DNA of 64,000 bases from Allomuricauda sp. (GTDB taxonomy: Bacteria > Bacteroidota > Bacteroidia > Flavobacteriales > Flavobacteriaceae). The DNA is taken from the NCBI RefSeq assembly GCF_028280385.1, contig NZ_JANQLX010000010.1, positions 100,882-164,881 on the forward strand, given 5' to 3'. Position 1 is the stretch's first letter. The number at the start of each line of letters is the position of its first letter. The translations under genes and the position numbers were made by a program. Shown here piece by piece: positions 15,796-24,750 of this stretch. Under the pieces are notes generated by a model. It saw nothing but the letters and a program-made list of their open reading frames with translations, searched no databases and was not told the origin of the DNA.

Positions 15796-16140
15796 ATGAA
15801 ATTAATTATCCGACTTCTCTTGAATGCCCTTGCGGTTGTCATCCTAAGCTATGTACTGCCAGGTGTGGGTGTAGACTCGTACCAGACCGCGATCATTGTC
15901 GCCCTGGTGCTCAGTATTCTCAATTTTTTGGTAAAGCCCATACTGGTCATACTCACCCTGCCCATCACCATTGTAACCCTGGGCCTATTCCTGTTGGTCA
16001 TTAACGCCATAATAATTTTAACTGCGGCCCATTTTATATCGGGTTTCCAGGTTTCAGGCGTTTTATGGGCCATAATTTTTAGTCTTTTGCTCTCCTTATT
16101 GCAATCCATTTTACACTCAATTTTAAAAGAGGAGAAATAA
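15796..16140 (+). CDS. Holin-like four-helix membrane protein (PF04020 type)
   Basis: The start at 15796 ('MKLIIRLLLNALAVVILSYV') gives 114 residues with four hydrophobic segments: about 5-25, 30-50 ('TAIIVALVLSILNFLVKPILVILTL'), 55-78 ('IVTLGLFLLVINAIIILTAAHF') and 88-110. The motif 'LNFLVKPILVILTLPITIVTLGLF' is characteristic of the phage-holin superfamily IV/DUF360 group, widespread in bacterial chromosomes and not evidence of a phage here. Function is unknown. It is flanked upstream by a terminator and downstream by the tig promoter. Confidence 0.8.
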   Translation: MKLIIRLLLNALAVVILSYVLPGVGVDSYQTAIIVALVLSILNFLVKPILVILTLPITIVTLGLFLLVINAIIILTAAHFISGFQVSGVLWAIIFSLLLSLLQSILHSILKEEK

Positions 16141-16175
16141 AAAAGTTTCCGTTTGGAATTCAACACTTTAAAAAG

Positions 16176-16206
16176 TTGTCCCACTGCGGAAAATCCCTTA
16201 CTTTTG
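16176..16206 (+). promoter_or_regulatory. Flavobacterial promoter of tig
   Basis: TTG at 16176-16178, a 20-base spacer and TACTTTTG at 16199-16206. The predicted start is near 16212, leaving a short leader with the AGGCAGGAG ribosome-binding site directly before the ATG at 16240. Confidence 0.75.
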
Positions 16207-16239
16207 CCACCCATTTTTGAATAGCAAATAAGGCAGGAG

Positions 16240-17562
16240 ATGAATATCACAAAAGAGCAGATTGATGAGCTTAATGCGGTGGTTAAAGTTGCCATCAGCA
16301 AGGATGATTATCAAGAAAAAGTTGATAAAATCCTAAAGGACTACAGAAAACAGGCCAATATTCCTGGGTTCCGTAAAGGTCAGGTACCTATGGGCTTGAT
16401 CAAAAAGCAGTACGGTAAAGCTGTTTTGGTTGACGAAGTGAACAAATTGCTTCAGGACAACCTCAATAAATATCTTACCGAGGAAAAATTGGATGTTTTG
16501 GGAAATCCACTTCCCAAACAACAAGACAATTTTGATTGGGACAATGACAACCTCGATTTCGAATTTGAGTTGGGTCTTGCCCCAAACTTTGATGTAAAGG
16601 TAAAAACCAAAAAAGCCGTTACCCATTACAAGATCGTTGCCGATAAAAAAATGATCGACGAGCAAGTCGAGCGCATCCAAAAGCAATACGGGAAGTTGGT
16701 TTCAAAGTCCGAAGTGGGCAAGAAAGATGAGCTTACCGGTTCTTTTGTAAACGAAGCCGAGGAAATTGAGCACAAGACGACCATCGAACTGGATAAAATC
16801 AAAAGTAAAAAAGCTGTAGACGCTTTAGTGGGCACCAAAACGGGCGAAAGCGTTGTGTTAAAAACCAAAGGACTCTTTAAAGAAGATTATTTCCTTTCCA
16901 GCGCCCTTGGAATTGATAGGGAAAGAGCGGAAAAATTGAATATTGAGGTAACCTTTACCGTGGAGGAAATCAATGAGCGTCAACCTGCCACCCTTGACCA
17001 AGAGCTGTTCGACAAACTTTTCGGGAAGGACAGTGTAACCTCTGAAAAAGAGCTTCGTGACCGTATCAAGGAAGATTCAGAAAAGCAATTTGAGCAACAG
17101 TCCGATCAAAAATTGCTTAACGATATCACAGAAAAGTTGATTGACGACACCAAATTTGACCTTCCATCGGAATTCCTAAAAAAATGGATTCAGGTAAGCG
17201 GTGAAAATCCCTTGACAGACGATGAGGCCAGTGAAGAATTTGAAAAATCGGAGAAAGGGCTGCGTTACCAATTGATTGAAGGTAAGATCATCAAGGAAAA
17301 CAATCTTCAGGTGGAGTTTGACGAGCTCAAGGAATTTGCAAAAGGATTCATCAAATCCCAGATGGCACAATATGGGCATTTGGACCCCAAGGAAGAAGAA
17401 TTGGAAAACGTGGCGGCCAGGGTGATGGGCAACCAAGACGAAGTAAAAAGACTTTCTGAGCAGCTTATGAGCCAGAAATTGCTTGATTTCTATAAGGAAC
17501 ATGCCAACCTTAAGACCAAAGAGGTCACCTATGAGGATTTCGTAAAGGAGGCCTATAGCTAG
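16240..17562 (+). CDS. tig: Trigger factor
   Basis: Ribosome-bound chaperone that meets nascent chains. The 440-residue protein has the N-terminal ribosome-docking signature 'IPGFRKGQVPMGLIKKQYG' at 41-59 and a helical C-terminal chaperone region (250-440). The central part (150-240) corresponds to the PPIase-like domain, but it is degenerate and interrupted by charged inserts, as is usual in Bacteroidota. A very good AGGAG ribosome-binding site precedes the ATG. It has its own promoter and a terminator before clpP, but proximity keeps the tig-clpP-clpX order. Confidence 0.95.
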   Translation: MNITKEQIDELNAVVKVAISKDDYQEKVDKILKDYRKQANIPGFRKGQVPMGLIKKQYGKAVLVDEVNKLLQDNLNKYLTEEKLDVLGNPLPKQQDNFDWDNDNLDFEFELGLAPNFDVKVKTKKAVTHYKIVADKKMIDEQVERIQKQYGKLVSKSEVGKKDELTGSFVNEAEEIEHKTTIELDKIKSKKAVDALVGTKTGESVVLKTKGLFKEDYFLSSALGIDRERAEKLNIEVTFTVEEINERQPATLDQELFDKLFGKDSVTSEKELRDRIKEDSEKQFEQQSDQKLLNDITEKLIDDTKFDLPSEFLKKWIQVSGENPLTDDEASEEFEKSEKGLRYQLIEGKIIKENNLQVEFDELKEFAKGFIKSQMAQYGHLDPKEEELENVAARVMGNQDEVKRLSEQLMSQKLLDFYKEHANLKTKEVTYEDFVKEAYS

Positions 17563-17596
17563 TCCGCCCAGCTAAAAGAAAAATAAGTATCTTTAC

Positions 17597-17632
17597 GGTG
17601 CCGGAAAGTGATTTTTTCGGCACCTTTTTTTT
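17597..17632 (+). terminator. Intrinsic terminator between tig and clpP
   Basis: Stem 17597-17603 with 17618-17624, extended by A/T pairs with one bulged G, followed by eight T. It should reduce tig read-through into clpP. Confidence 0.85.
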
Positions 17633-17654
17633 AAGCAAAATCGAAAGAAATCCT

Positions 17655-18335
17655 ATGGATTACGGAAAAGAATTCAAAAAATATGCCACCCAACACCATG
17701 GGATCAACAGCATGTATTACGATCAAATCGTAAGCAGCATGTATCCTGTGAACATGACCCCAAATATCATTGAGGAAAGACAATTGAACGCCATTGCAAT
17801 GGATGTTTTTTCGCGTTTGATGATGGACCGTATCATCTTTTTGGGAACCGGAATCAATGATCAGGTGGCCAATATTGTCCAGGCGCAGCTGCTTTTTCTT
17901 GAAAGCGCCGATGCCTCCAAGGACATCCAAATCTATATAAATTCGCCTGGAGGCAGTGTTTATGCCGGATTGGGCATTTACGATACCATGCAGTTCATTA
18001 AACCTGACGTGGCCACCATCTGCACCGGAATTGCCGCATCCATGGCCGCCGTTCTACTTTGTGCCGGGCAGGAGGGCAAACGAAGCGGACTTACCCATTC
18101 CAGGGTCATGATCCACCAACCTATGGGTGGTGCCCAAGGTCAGGCAAGTGATATTGAAATTACAGCAAGGGAAATTCTAAAGCTCAAAGATGAGCTCTAC
18201 CATATTATATCCAAACACTCCGGACAGAAGTTTGACAAAGTCAGTGAAGATAGCGATCGGGATTACTGGATGAAGGCGGAAGAAGCCAAAAAATACGGTA
18301 TGATCGACGAAATATTGGTAAGGGATAAGTCCTAA
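17655..18335 (+). CDS. clpP: ATP-dependent Clp protease proteolytic subunit
   Basis: Serine protease barrel that works with ClpX. Start set at 17655 ('MDYGKEFKKYATQHHGIN', 226 residues) because the frame upstream runs through the tig terminator. 'YINSPGGSVYAGLGIYDTM' at 94-112, the nucleophile Ser129 in 'GIAASMAAVL' and His154 in 'RVMIHQPMGGAQGQASDI' are all in place. It has a slightly longer N-terminus than the E. coli enzyme, possibly a short propeptide. clpX follows after 96 bases. Confidence 0.95.
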   Translation: MDYGKEFKKYATQHHGINSMYYDQIVSSMYPVNMTPNIIEERQLNAIAMDVFSRLMMDRIIFLGTGINDQVANIVQAQLLFLESADASKDIQIYINSPGGSVYAGLGIYDTMQFIKPDVATICTGIAASMAAVLLCAGQEGKRSGLTHSRVMIHQPMGGAQGQASDIEITAREILKLKDELYHIISKHSGQKFDKVSEDSDRDYWMKAEEAKKYGMIDEILVRDKS

Positions 18336-18431
18336 ATTCGAACAAAAGGGTTAAAAAACAGGTTGTTGGCACAAACCAAATCCCGTTTTTTTCCGTTATT
18401 GTGGTTGAACTTTACGTGTTAGTTCGTTATT

Positions 18432-19667
18432 ATGGCAAAGGAAAACTTGGAATGTTCTTTTTGTGGCAGAAAAAAACCAGAAACAAATCTATTGATTGCT
18501 GGCCTGGATGCCCATATCTGTGATCGCTGCATTGAACAAGCACATAGTATTGTTGCAGAAGAATCCAAACAATCAAAAAATCAGGACCTTTCCTCGGAGT
18601 TGGTGCTAAAGAAGCCTATGGAAATCCGGGATTTCCTGGACACCTTTGTCATTGGTCAGGAACGTACCAAAAAGGTGATGTCCGTGGCCGTGTACAACCA
18701 TTACAAAAGATTGTTGCAGCCTAAAGGGAAGGACGACGAGGTAGAAATCCAAAAAAGTAATATTGTAATGGTGGGGCAGACCGGAACGGGAAAAACCCTG
18801 ATTGCCAAGACCATTGCCCGCATGCTCAATGTGCCCTTGGCCATTGTGGATGCCACAGTGCTGACTGAAGCCGGATATGTTGGGGAAGATGTGGAAAGTA
18901 TTTTGACCCGATTGCTCCAAGCTGCTGATTACAATCTGGAAAAAGCAGAGCGAGGCATTGTTTTTATTGATGAAATCGATAAGATAGCCCGTAAAAGTGA
19001 TAACCCTTCCATCACCAGGGATGTTTCCGGGGAAGGCGTACAACAAGGTCTTTTAAAGCTTTTGGAGGGCACAGTGGTTAACGTTCCGCCCAAAGGTGGA
19101 CGCAAACACCCAGACCAAAAATTCATTGAGGTAAATACCGAAAACATCCTCTTTGTTGCCGGTGGTGCTTTTGATGGTATTGAACGTATCATCACCAAAA
19201 GACTGAATATGCAGGCGGTAGGTTATAGTGCTTCCAAGGCCGAGGATCGTCTGGATAATGAAAATATCCTGCAATATATCATACCAAAAGATTTAAAGGA
19301 ATTTGGATTGATTCCGGAAATTATTGGCAGGCTGCCGGTATTGACCCATATGAATCCCTTGGACTCCAAAACCCTGAGGGCCATACTTACCGAACCCAAG
19401 AACGCCATCATCAAGCAATACGAAAAATTGTTTGCCATGGACGGGATTACTTTTACCATCACAGAACAGGCCTTGACCTATATTGTGGATAAAGCGGTAG
19501 AGTATAAATTGGGTGCCCGCGGATTGCGTTCCCTTTGCGAGGCGGTATTTACAGATGCCATGTTTGAACTGCCAAGCACAGAGGACAAGGAATTCAAAGT
19601 GACCAAGGCCTATGCGGAAGAAAAACTTTCGCATGAAACCATCAAGAAGCTTAAAGCGGTTTCCTAG
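18432..19667 (+). CDS. clpX: ClpX ATPase subunit
   Basis: AAA+ unfoldase that feeds substrates into ClpP. The 411 residues start with the zinc-binding domain (Cys8, Cys11, Cys30, Cys33), followed by Walker A 'GQTGTGKT' at 115-122, the pore loop '[11 protein letters not shown]', Walker B '[12 protein letters not shown]', and the sensor and C-terminal small domain ending '[14 protein letters not shown]'. The normal 'IGF'-type ClpP loop region is present in the [11 protein letters not shown] segment neighbourhood. Its last four bases overlap the stop of the convergent hydrolase gene. Confidence 0.96.
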   Translation: MAKENLECSFCGRKKPETNLLIAGLDAHICDRCIEQAHSIVAEESKQSKNQDLSSELVLKKPMEIRDFLDTFVIGQERTKKVMSVAVYNHYKRLLQPKGKDDEVEIQKSNIVMVGQTGTGKTLIAKTIARMLNVPLAIVDATVLTEAGYVGEDVESILTRLLQAADYNLEKAERGIVFIDEIDKIARKSDNPSITRDVSGEGVQQGLLKLLEGTVVNVPPKGGRKHPDQKFIEVNTENILFVAGGAFDGIERIITKRLNMQAVGYSASKAEDRLDNENILQYIIPKDLKEFGLIPEIIGRLPVLTHMNPLDSKTLRAILTEPKNAIIKQYEKLFAMDGITFTITEQALTYIVDKAVEYKLGARGLRSLCEAVFTDAMFELPSTEDKEFKVTKAYAEEKLSHETIKKLKAVS

Positions 19668-20203
19668 ATTGCCTTTTTGGTTACCTTCTCCAAAAGATCT
19701 AAGCAGACTTCGGAAATGATTTTTTCATCTGAATACAGTTGATGCCCAAAACTGGGTACTACATTGAGGTTTACCCCAACTTCTTTGGCCCATTTCATGC
19801 CGGGCTTGAACTTGTCGCATTCCCCAAAAATTAGATTCATGGGAATATCCGGACTTTGGGATTCGTATCGGATTCTGGTCGGGGAAATTGCAGTTAGGGA
19901 TTTTACCGGTAATCCTTTCAAAGCGGCTTTCCATGCCACGGTTCCACCGGTGCTAAAAGCCAGATAGTGGCTAGGTTCCTTTTCTTTCTTTAACAAATGC
20001 GCTACGGCAACATCAATTCCGCCATCAACAAATGCCTTATGGATGTTCTCTTCTGTAGATACAGGAACGTCTATATCCGCCAGTTGTTGAATGTCATAAA
20101 ATACGATGTTATAATATTGTTGAAGGTATCCAAAATAAGAAGTAATCCAAAGACCCTTTTTTACCCCCCACATATCGGAGATAACAACCAATTTTTCAGC
20201 CAT
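19664..20203 (-). CDS. Small alpha/beta hydrolase fold protein
   Basis: A 179-residue cytoplasmic protein with a compact alpha/beta hydrolase layout: '[16 protein letters not shown]' near the N-terminus, a nucleophile elbow '[16 protein letters not shown]' (Ser in the G-x-S-x-G-like FSTGG), an acidic loop '[14 protein letters not shown]' and a C-terminal '[10 protein letters not shown]' with a probable catalytic His. It lacks a large lid domain. The substrate is unknown. It overlaps the end of clpX by four bases on the opposite strand, and lies downstream of a 16-base palindrome that could control it. Confidence 0.6.
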   Translation of the reverse strand: MAEKLVVISDMWGVKKGLWITSYFGYLQQYYNIVFYDIQQLADIDVPVSTEENIHKAFVDGGIDVAVAHLLKKEKEPSHYLAFSTGGTVAWKAALKGLPVKSLTAISPTRIRYESQSPDIPMNLIFGECDKFKPGMKWAKEVGVNLNVVPSFGHQLYSDEKIISEVCLDLLEKVTKKAI

Positions 20204-20333
20204 GCCAGTTATATTTTAGTTTAGTTATAAGATGAGGGAACCTTATTATCGAATCCAAACTTCAACTTTAAACGCTAAAATCCCATATTTATTTGTCCAA
20301 AAGAAAAGATTGTTCGACGAATGGGGGTATTTA

Positions 20334-20349
20334 ACGAAAACGTTTTCGT
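20334..20349. promoter_or_regulatory. Perfect 16-bp palindrome with an AACGTT centre
   Basis: A flawless inverted repeat (20334-20349) with the AAAACGTTTT core seen in operators of LacI-family repressors. It lies just after the GH3-like gene stop and about 130 bases before the hydrolase start, both on the minus strand. No LacI-type gene is in the window. Confidence 0.4.
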
Positions 20350-20356
20350 AAATCTG

Positions 20357-21874
20357 TTATTTATTCAGGTTCAGTTCCAGAAGTTCCTCCAAATAGCACC
20401 TCTCATTGGATAGCCGGGGTATTTTATGCTGCCCCCCCAGTTTGTTTTTTGATTTAAGCCAATCATGAAATAGGTTGGGTCTAGCTACGTGGACCGTGGG
20501 CATTTTTAAGGTGATATTGTTGTATCGTTTGGCCTCGTAGTCGGAATTGAGCGATTTAAGGGCATTGTCCAAAAACTCGGTAAAATAATCCACATCCTTG
20601 GGTGGTCTTCTGAATTCTATCATCCATTCGTGGGCTCCCTTTTCACTACCGTTCATAAAAATGGGTGCCGCAGTGTAGTCCATGATCTCTGCATCGGTCT
20701 TTTGGCAAATCTGCTTTAATGCCTCCTCTGCATTTTCAATGATCAATTCCTCCCCAAAGGCGTTGATATGGTGTTTGGTCCGTCCTGTTATCCTTATCCT
20801 GTATGGATTCGTGGAGGTAAACCGGACCGTATCCCCAATTTTATATCGCCAAAGTCCAGCGTTGGTGGTAATGACCATGGCGTAGTTCACTCCAGTTTTC
20901 ACCTCCCACAAGGGCACGGCCTTTTCGTCTTTTTCATAGGTGTCCATGGGAATGAACTCATAAAAAATCCCGTAGTCCAACATCAGCAAAAGATCGTCCG
21001 CATTGTTTCTATCCTGAATCCCAAAAAAACCCTCCGACGCATTATAGGTCTCATAAAAATTGAAGTTCTTTCTGGGTAATAGTTTTTTGTATTGATCCCT
21101 GTAAGGTGCAAAACTCACACCTCCATGAAAATAGACCTCTAGGTTCTCCCAAATTTCAAATAGATGGTTTTTTCCGGTCTTCTTTAAGACATCATTGAGC
21201 AAAACCAACATCCATGAAGGAACACCGGCCAAGCTGGTTACGTTCTCCTGAATACTCTCCTCAATAATGGCCTCCAATTTGGATTCCCATTCGCTCATCA
21301 GGGATACTTTGCTGCTGGGCGTACTGCTATATTCTGCCCAAAGGGGCATATTATCAATCAAAATGGCGGATAGGTCTCCAAAAAATGTCCCATTGTCCTC
21401 GTAGAGCTCCTTGCTCCCCCCCAACCGCAAACTTTTGCCGCGGAACAATTGGGAATTTTCATTGTTGTTCAGGTACAAACACAATAAATCCTTGCTGGAT
21501 TTGTAATGGCAGTCCTCCAAGGCCTCCGTACTGACGGGAATAAACTTACTTTTCGCATTGGTAGTTCCGCTGCTTTTGGCAAACCATTTTATGGTAGTGG
21601 GCCAAAATAAATTTTGTTCCCCTCTACGAGATCTTTCTATGAGTTCCGAAACCCCTTCATAATTCCGAATGGGCACCCTTGCGGCAAATTCCTCGTAGCT
21701 GATCTGATCTGCAAAACCATATTCCCTACCTATCTGGGTATCCTTGGAAAAATCCACCAAATGTTGCAGCACCTCCTTTTGGACATCCAACGGATACTTG
21801 AGGAAAAGTTCTATCTGGTGATAGCGCTTTTTCAAAAGCCAAGAAGCTATGGAATTGAATAAAGGTATTGGCAT
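20357..21874 (-). CDS. GH3-family acyl-adenylating enzyme
   Basis: The 505 residues match the GH3 auxin-responsive family: an early 'FADQISYEEFAARVPIRNYEG', the ATP-binding loop 'WFAKSSGTTNAKSKFIPVS' (P-loop-like SSGTT), 'YNASEGFFGIQD' and the hinge 'LWRYKIGDTVRFTSTNPYRIRITGRTKHHINAFGEELI'. In plants GH3 enzymes join amino acids to acyl hormones through an acyl-adenylate; the role of the bacterial versions is unproven. It is divergent from DUF2797, a frequent neighbour of this gene in flavobacteria. Confidence 0.88.
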   Translation of the reverse strand: MPIPLFNSIASWLLKKRYHQIELFLKYPLDVQKEVLQHLVDFSKDTQIGREYGFADQISYEEFAARVPIRNYEGVSELIERSRRGEQNLFWPTTIKWFAKSSGTTNAKSKFIPVSTEALEDCHYKSSKDLLCLYLNNNENSQLFRGKSLRLGGSKELYEDNGTFFGDLSAILIDNMPLWAEYSSTPSSKVSLMSEWESKLEAIIEESIQENVTSLAGVPSWMLVLLNDVLKKTGKNHLFEIWENLEVYFHGGVSFAPYRDQYKKLLPRKNFNFYETYNASEGFFGIQDRNNADDLLLMLDYGIFYEFIPMDTYEKDEKAVPLWEVKTGVNYAMVITTNAGLWRYKIGDTVRFTSTNPYRIRITGRTKHHINAFGEELIIENAEEALKQICQKTDAEIMDYTAAPIFMNGSEKGAHEWMIEFRRPPKDVDYFTEFLDNALKSLNSDYEAKRYNNITLKMPTVHVARPNLFHDWLKSKNKLGGQHKIPRLSNERCYLEELLELNLNK

Positions 21875-21972
21875 TTTTGGGTATCTTTAACCAAGTTTGG
21901 GGTTAGGCACTAAGGCTAAAATAGCGCTTCTGACCTTCATTATCAAATCAGTTAAAAAACACCCATTTTATC

Positions 21973-22770
21973 ATGCTTTACGAAGGAGTGCTCCGAAAAA
22001 TGCAGACCGAGAACGGAAACCCCATTCAATATTATCTGGTTTTTGAAAAGGATTTTATCCACATGAACCAACTTCTAGACAAAAAAATCCAGATTGATTT
22101 CATTAAATATCAGTGCTTAAGCTGTGGCAAGGAGCTTCCCATTTACCGTCAGGGATTTTGCCGTTCCTGCTTTTTTGAAAGCCCATTGGCAGGGGATTGG
22201 ATCATGAAACCAGAACTCAGTACGGCCCATTTGGACAAGGAAGATCGCGATTTGGAATACGAGAAAAAGGCACAGCTACAACCGCATATTGTGTACCTGG
22301 CCAATTCCAGTAATGTAAAGGTTGGGGTAACCCGGAAATCACAGGTTCCCACCAGATGGATTGACCAAGGGGCCCACGAGGCCATTGAAATTGCGGAAGT
22401 ACCCAACCGATATTTGGCAGGCATTACCGAAGTTGCCCTTAAGGCCCATGTAAGCGACAAGACCAGCTGGCAAAAAATGCTGAAAAATGATATTGAGGAT
22501 GTGGATCTGGGCGCATGGAGGGATAAGCTAAAAAGTTACTTCCCCGAGGAAGTGGCCGATTATTTTATTGGATCCAACTCGGAGACCCAACTGGAATTTC
22601 CGGTACTTCAATATCCGGAGAAGGTAAAAAGTCTTAATCTGGACAAAACACCGAGTTATACCGGGGTGCTTAAAGGCATTAAGGGCCAATATCTCATTTT
22701 TGAAGATCAGACCGTGTTCAATATTCGAAGTAACGAGGGCTACTATGTGGGTATTGATTTACCGCAATAA
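21973..22770 (+). CDS. DUF2797 zinc-binding protein
   Basis: A 265-residue protein with a four-Cys zinc knuckle near residues 38-58 (C..C in 'CLSCGKELPIY', then 'GFCRSCFF'), a segment 'HIVYLANSSNVKVGVTRKSQVPTRWIDQGA' that resembles the GIY-YIG fold (GVTR and the Arg/Trp), and a C-terminal beta part 'YTGVLKGIKGQYLIFEDQTVFNIRSNEGYYVG'. DUF2797 members are described as possible nucleic-acid-acting proteins; no experiment is known to me. It has a 98-base divergent gap with the GH3-like gene. Confidence 0.8.
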   Translation: MLYEGVLRKMQTENGNPIQYYLVFEKDFIHMNQLLDKKIQIDFIKYQCLSCGKELPIYRQGFCRSCFFESPLAGDWIMKPELSTAHLDKEDRDLEYEKKAQLQPHIVYLANSSNVKVGVTRKSQVPTRWIDQGAHEAIEIAEVPNRYLAGITEVALKAHVSDKTSWQKMLKNDIEDVDLGAWRDKLKSYFPEEVADYFIGSNSETQLEFPVLQYPEKVKSLNLDKTPSYTGVLKGIKGQYLIFEDQTVFNIRSNEGYYVGIDLPQ

Positions 22771-22807
22771 CGAGTAAAACGTCTTCCCCCAACCTAAAAA
22801 CCAACAC

Positions 22808-23794
22808 ATGAAAAACAGAAGGGACTTTGTTAAAATGCTTTCTATTGGAGGACTGGCGGTGATGATACCCCATGACATGGGAGCAGCATCATATCTTAAG
22901 GGCAACAAAACCCTTCGTTTTGGAATCTGTGCCGATGTGCATAAAGATATAATGCACGATGCCGATGCCCGTTTGAAGGCATTTATCGACGAAGCCAAAA
23001 ACAAGGAACTGGATTTTATTATCCAGTTGGGGGACTTTTGCCGACCCTATGACCACAATCTGGAATTTATGTCCATCTGGAATAGCTATCCCGGAAAAAA
23101 ATACCATGTAATTGGCAACCATGATACGGATGGCGGATTTTCCCGTCAGCAAGTGGTGGATTATTGGAAATCCATGGGCACTTATTATTCTTTTGATTGC
23201 AAGGGGTATCATTTTGTGGTGCTGGATGGGAATGACAAAGATCCCTCACCGGAACGCCCTTCCGGTTATGCCCGGTACATTGGCAAAGAACAGCTTCAAT
23301 GGCTCAAAGAAGACTTGGACCAGACCCATTTGCCCACCATTGTATTCTGTCATCAAGGATTGGACAATGACTTAGGGGGTATCCACAACGGGACCGAAAG
23401 TAGGTTGGTGTTGGAACAGGCCAATCAAAAAGCGGGATTTAACAAGGTTCAATTCGTTTTCTCCGGTCATCATCACCAAAATTATTACAACCAAATCAAT
23501 GGGATTCATTATCTGCAGATCAACAGCATGTCCTACCAATGGCTTGGCGATTCCTATAAACATATAAGATATGGCGAAGCGGTTGACAAATCCCATCCCT
23601 GGATCAAATACACGGTTCCCTATAAAGATCCCATTTGGGCCTATGCAGAGCTTACACCTGAGCAAAAATTCAATTTATATGGCAAAAGCACAGAGTTTGT
23701 GGGACCATCTCCAGAAGATTTGGGTGTAGATCTTTCAAAATACGGGTATCCCATTGAAGCCAAGATCTCGGATAGGGAAATTGAGTTAAAGTAA
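22808..23794 (+). CDS. Tat-exported metallophosphoesterase
   Basis: A 328-residue calcineurin-like phosphoesterase. The N-terminus 'MKNRRDFVKMLSIGGLAVMI' is a twin-arginine signal (RRDF at 4-7), so it folds in the cytoplasm with its metals and is exported. All five metal blocks appear: 'GICADVHKD', 'IQLGDFCRPYD', 'VIGNHDTDGG', 'VFCHQGLDND' and 'FSGHHHQNYYN'. Substrate unknown; similar enzymes act on phosphodiesters or glycerophospho compounds. It lies between DUF2797 and a PD40 lipoprotein on the same strand with gaps of 37-38 bases. Confidence 0.88.
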   Translation: MKNRRDFVKMLSIGGLAVMIPHDMGAASYLKGNKTLRFGICADVHKDIMHDADARLKAFIDEAKNKELDFIIQLGDFCRPYDHNLEFMSIWNSYPGKKYHVIGNHDTDGGFSRQQVVDYWKSMGTYYSFDCKGYHFVVLDGNDKDPSPERPSGYARYIGKEQLQWLKEDLDQTHLPTIVFCHQGLDNDLGGIHNGTESRLVLEQANQKAGFNKVQFVFSGHHHQNYYNQINGIHYLQINSMSYQWLGDSYKHIRYGEAVDKSHPWIKYTVPYKDPIWAYAELTPEQKFNLYGKSTEFVGPSPEDLGVDLSKYGYPIEAKISDREIELK

Positions 23795-23832
23795 ACGGGA
23801 ATGGACTTGACTGCATAGCAAAACAGAATAAG

Positions 23833-24750
23833 ATGCGTATTCCAAACTACTTTTTATTATTGGCGTTTCTTACTGGATGGAGCTGTGGAAATCACCATGC
23901 ACAAACAGATAAAATCCCCCTAGCACCAAATATCATTTCCACCAAAAATGTGGAATACGCCACAACCTTCTCCCCGGATGGCAAAGAGGTCTACTTTGCA
24001 AGAAGTGAACAAAAATGGGGGTCCAGCGGGATGAAAAGCGCCATTTACCATGCTGTTTTCAATGGGGATTCCTGGTCTGAGCCACAATTGGCACCTTTTT
24101 CTGGATTACATGATGATAGTGACCCGCACATGACCCCAGACGGAACAACCATCTATTTTGTCTCGAATCGGCCTTCTGACCATCCAGTCTCATCAGATAT
24201 ATGGAAAGTAGAACTTTTGGAAAGCGGAGTTTGGGGAAAACCGGAAGTGCTACCCTATCCCATCAATTCTGAGGCCAGTGAATACAGTCCCACGACCGAT
24301 GTGAGAGGCAACCTGTACTTTGCATCCACAAGGTCGGGTGGTTACGGACAGGGAGATCTATATGTTTCCAACAATAAAAGTGGGATTCTTACAGACCCGC
24401 TGAACTTAGGTAAAACCATCAATACACCAACAGGGGAGTGGAACCTGGAGGTGAGCGATAATGGTAACATATTGATTTTTGAGGCCTCCGGAAGGGAAGA
24501 AAACATCTCTTCCTATGGTGATTTGTACATCAGCTTCAAGGAAAATGAAACCTGGACCCATCCCCAAAATATGCAGGAACTCAACTCAACGGGCAGTGAC
24601 CTTTATCCCTTAATTATGGAGTCCTCAGCGCAGCTCTTCTACACGAGTAGTGATAGTTTATCCAGTGGCAACACTACCATTTACCAGGTTGATTTCCATA
24701 AAATTCTGGAGAAATACCGAAAATCGGCCCAAATTCCAGAAACGGATTAA
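23833..24750 (+). CDS. PD40/TolB-like beta-propeller lipoprotein
   Basis: A 305-residue lipoprotein (lipobox Cys18 in 'LTGWSCGNHH') with repeated PD40 blades: 'YATTFSPDGKEVYFARSE', 'DSDPHMTPDGTTIYFVSNRPSD', 'EYSPTTDVRGNLYFASTRSGGYGQGDLY', 'EWNLEVSDNGNILIFEASG' and 'DLYPLIMESSAQLFYTSSD'. Such propellers are protein- or glycan-binding scaffolds, and enzyme residues are not evident. The stop overlaps the stop of the convergent AsmA gene by four bases. Confidence 0.82.
   Translation: MRIPNYFLLLAFLTGWSCGNHHAQTDKIPLAPNIISTKNVEYATTFSPDGKEVYFARSEQKWGSSGMKSAIYHAVFNGDSWSEPQLAPFSGLHDDSDPHMTPDGTTIYFVSNRPSDHPVSSDIWKVELLESGVWGKPEVLPYPINSEASEYSPTTDVRGNLYFASTRSGGYGQGDLYVSNNKSGILTDPLNLGKTINTPTGEWNLEVSDNGNILIFEASGREENISSYGDLYISFKENETWTHPQNMQELNSTGSDLYPLIMESSAQLFYTSSDSLSSGNTTIYQVDFHKILEKYRKSAQIPETD

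Noticed and set aside
15796..16140. Prophage remnant suggested by a holin-like protein
   Set aside because: The family is common in bacterial chromosomes and no other phage gene, integrase or att site is nearby.
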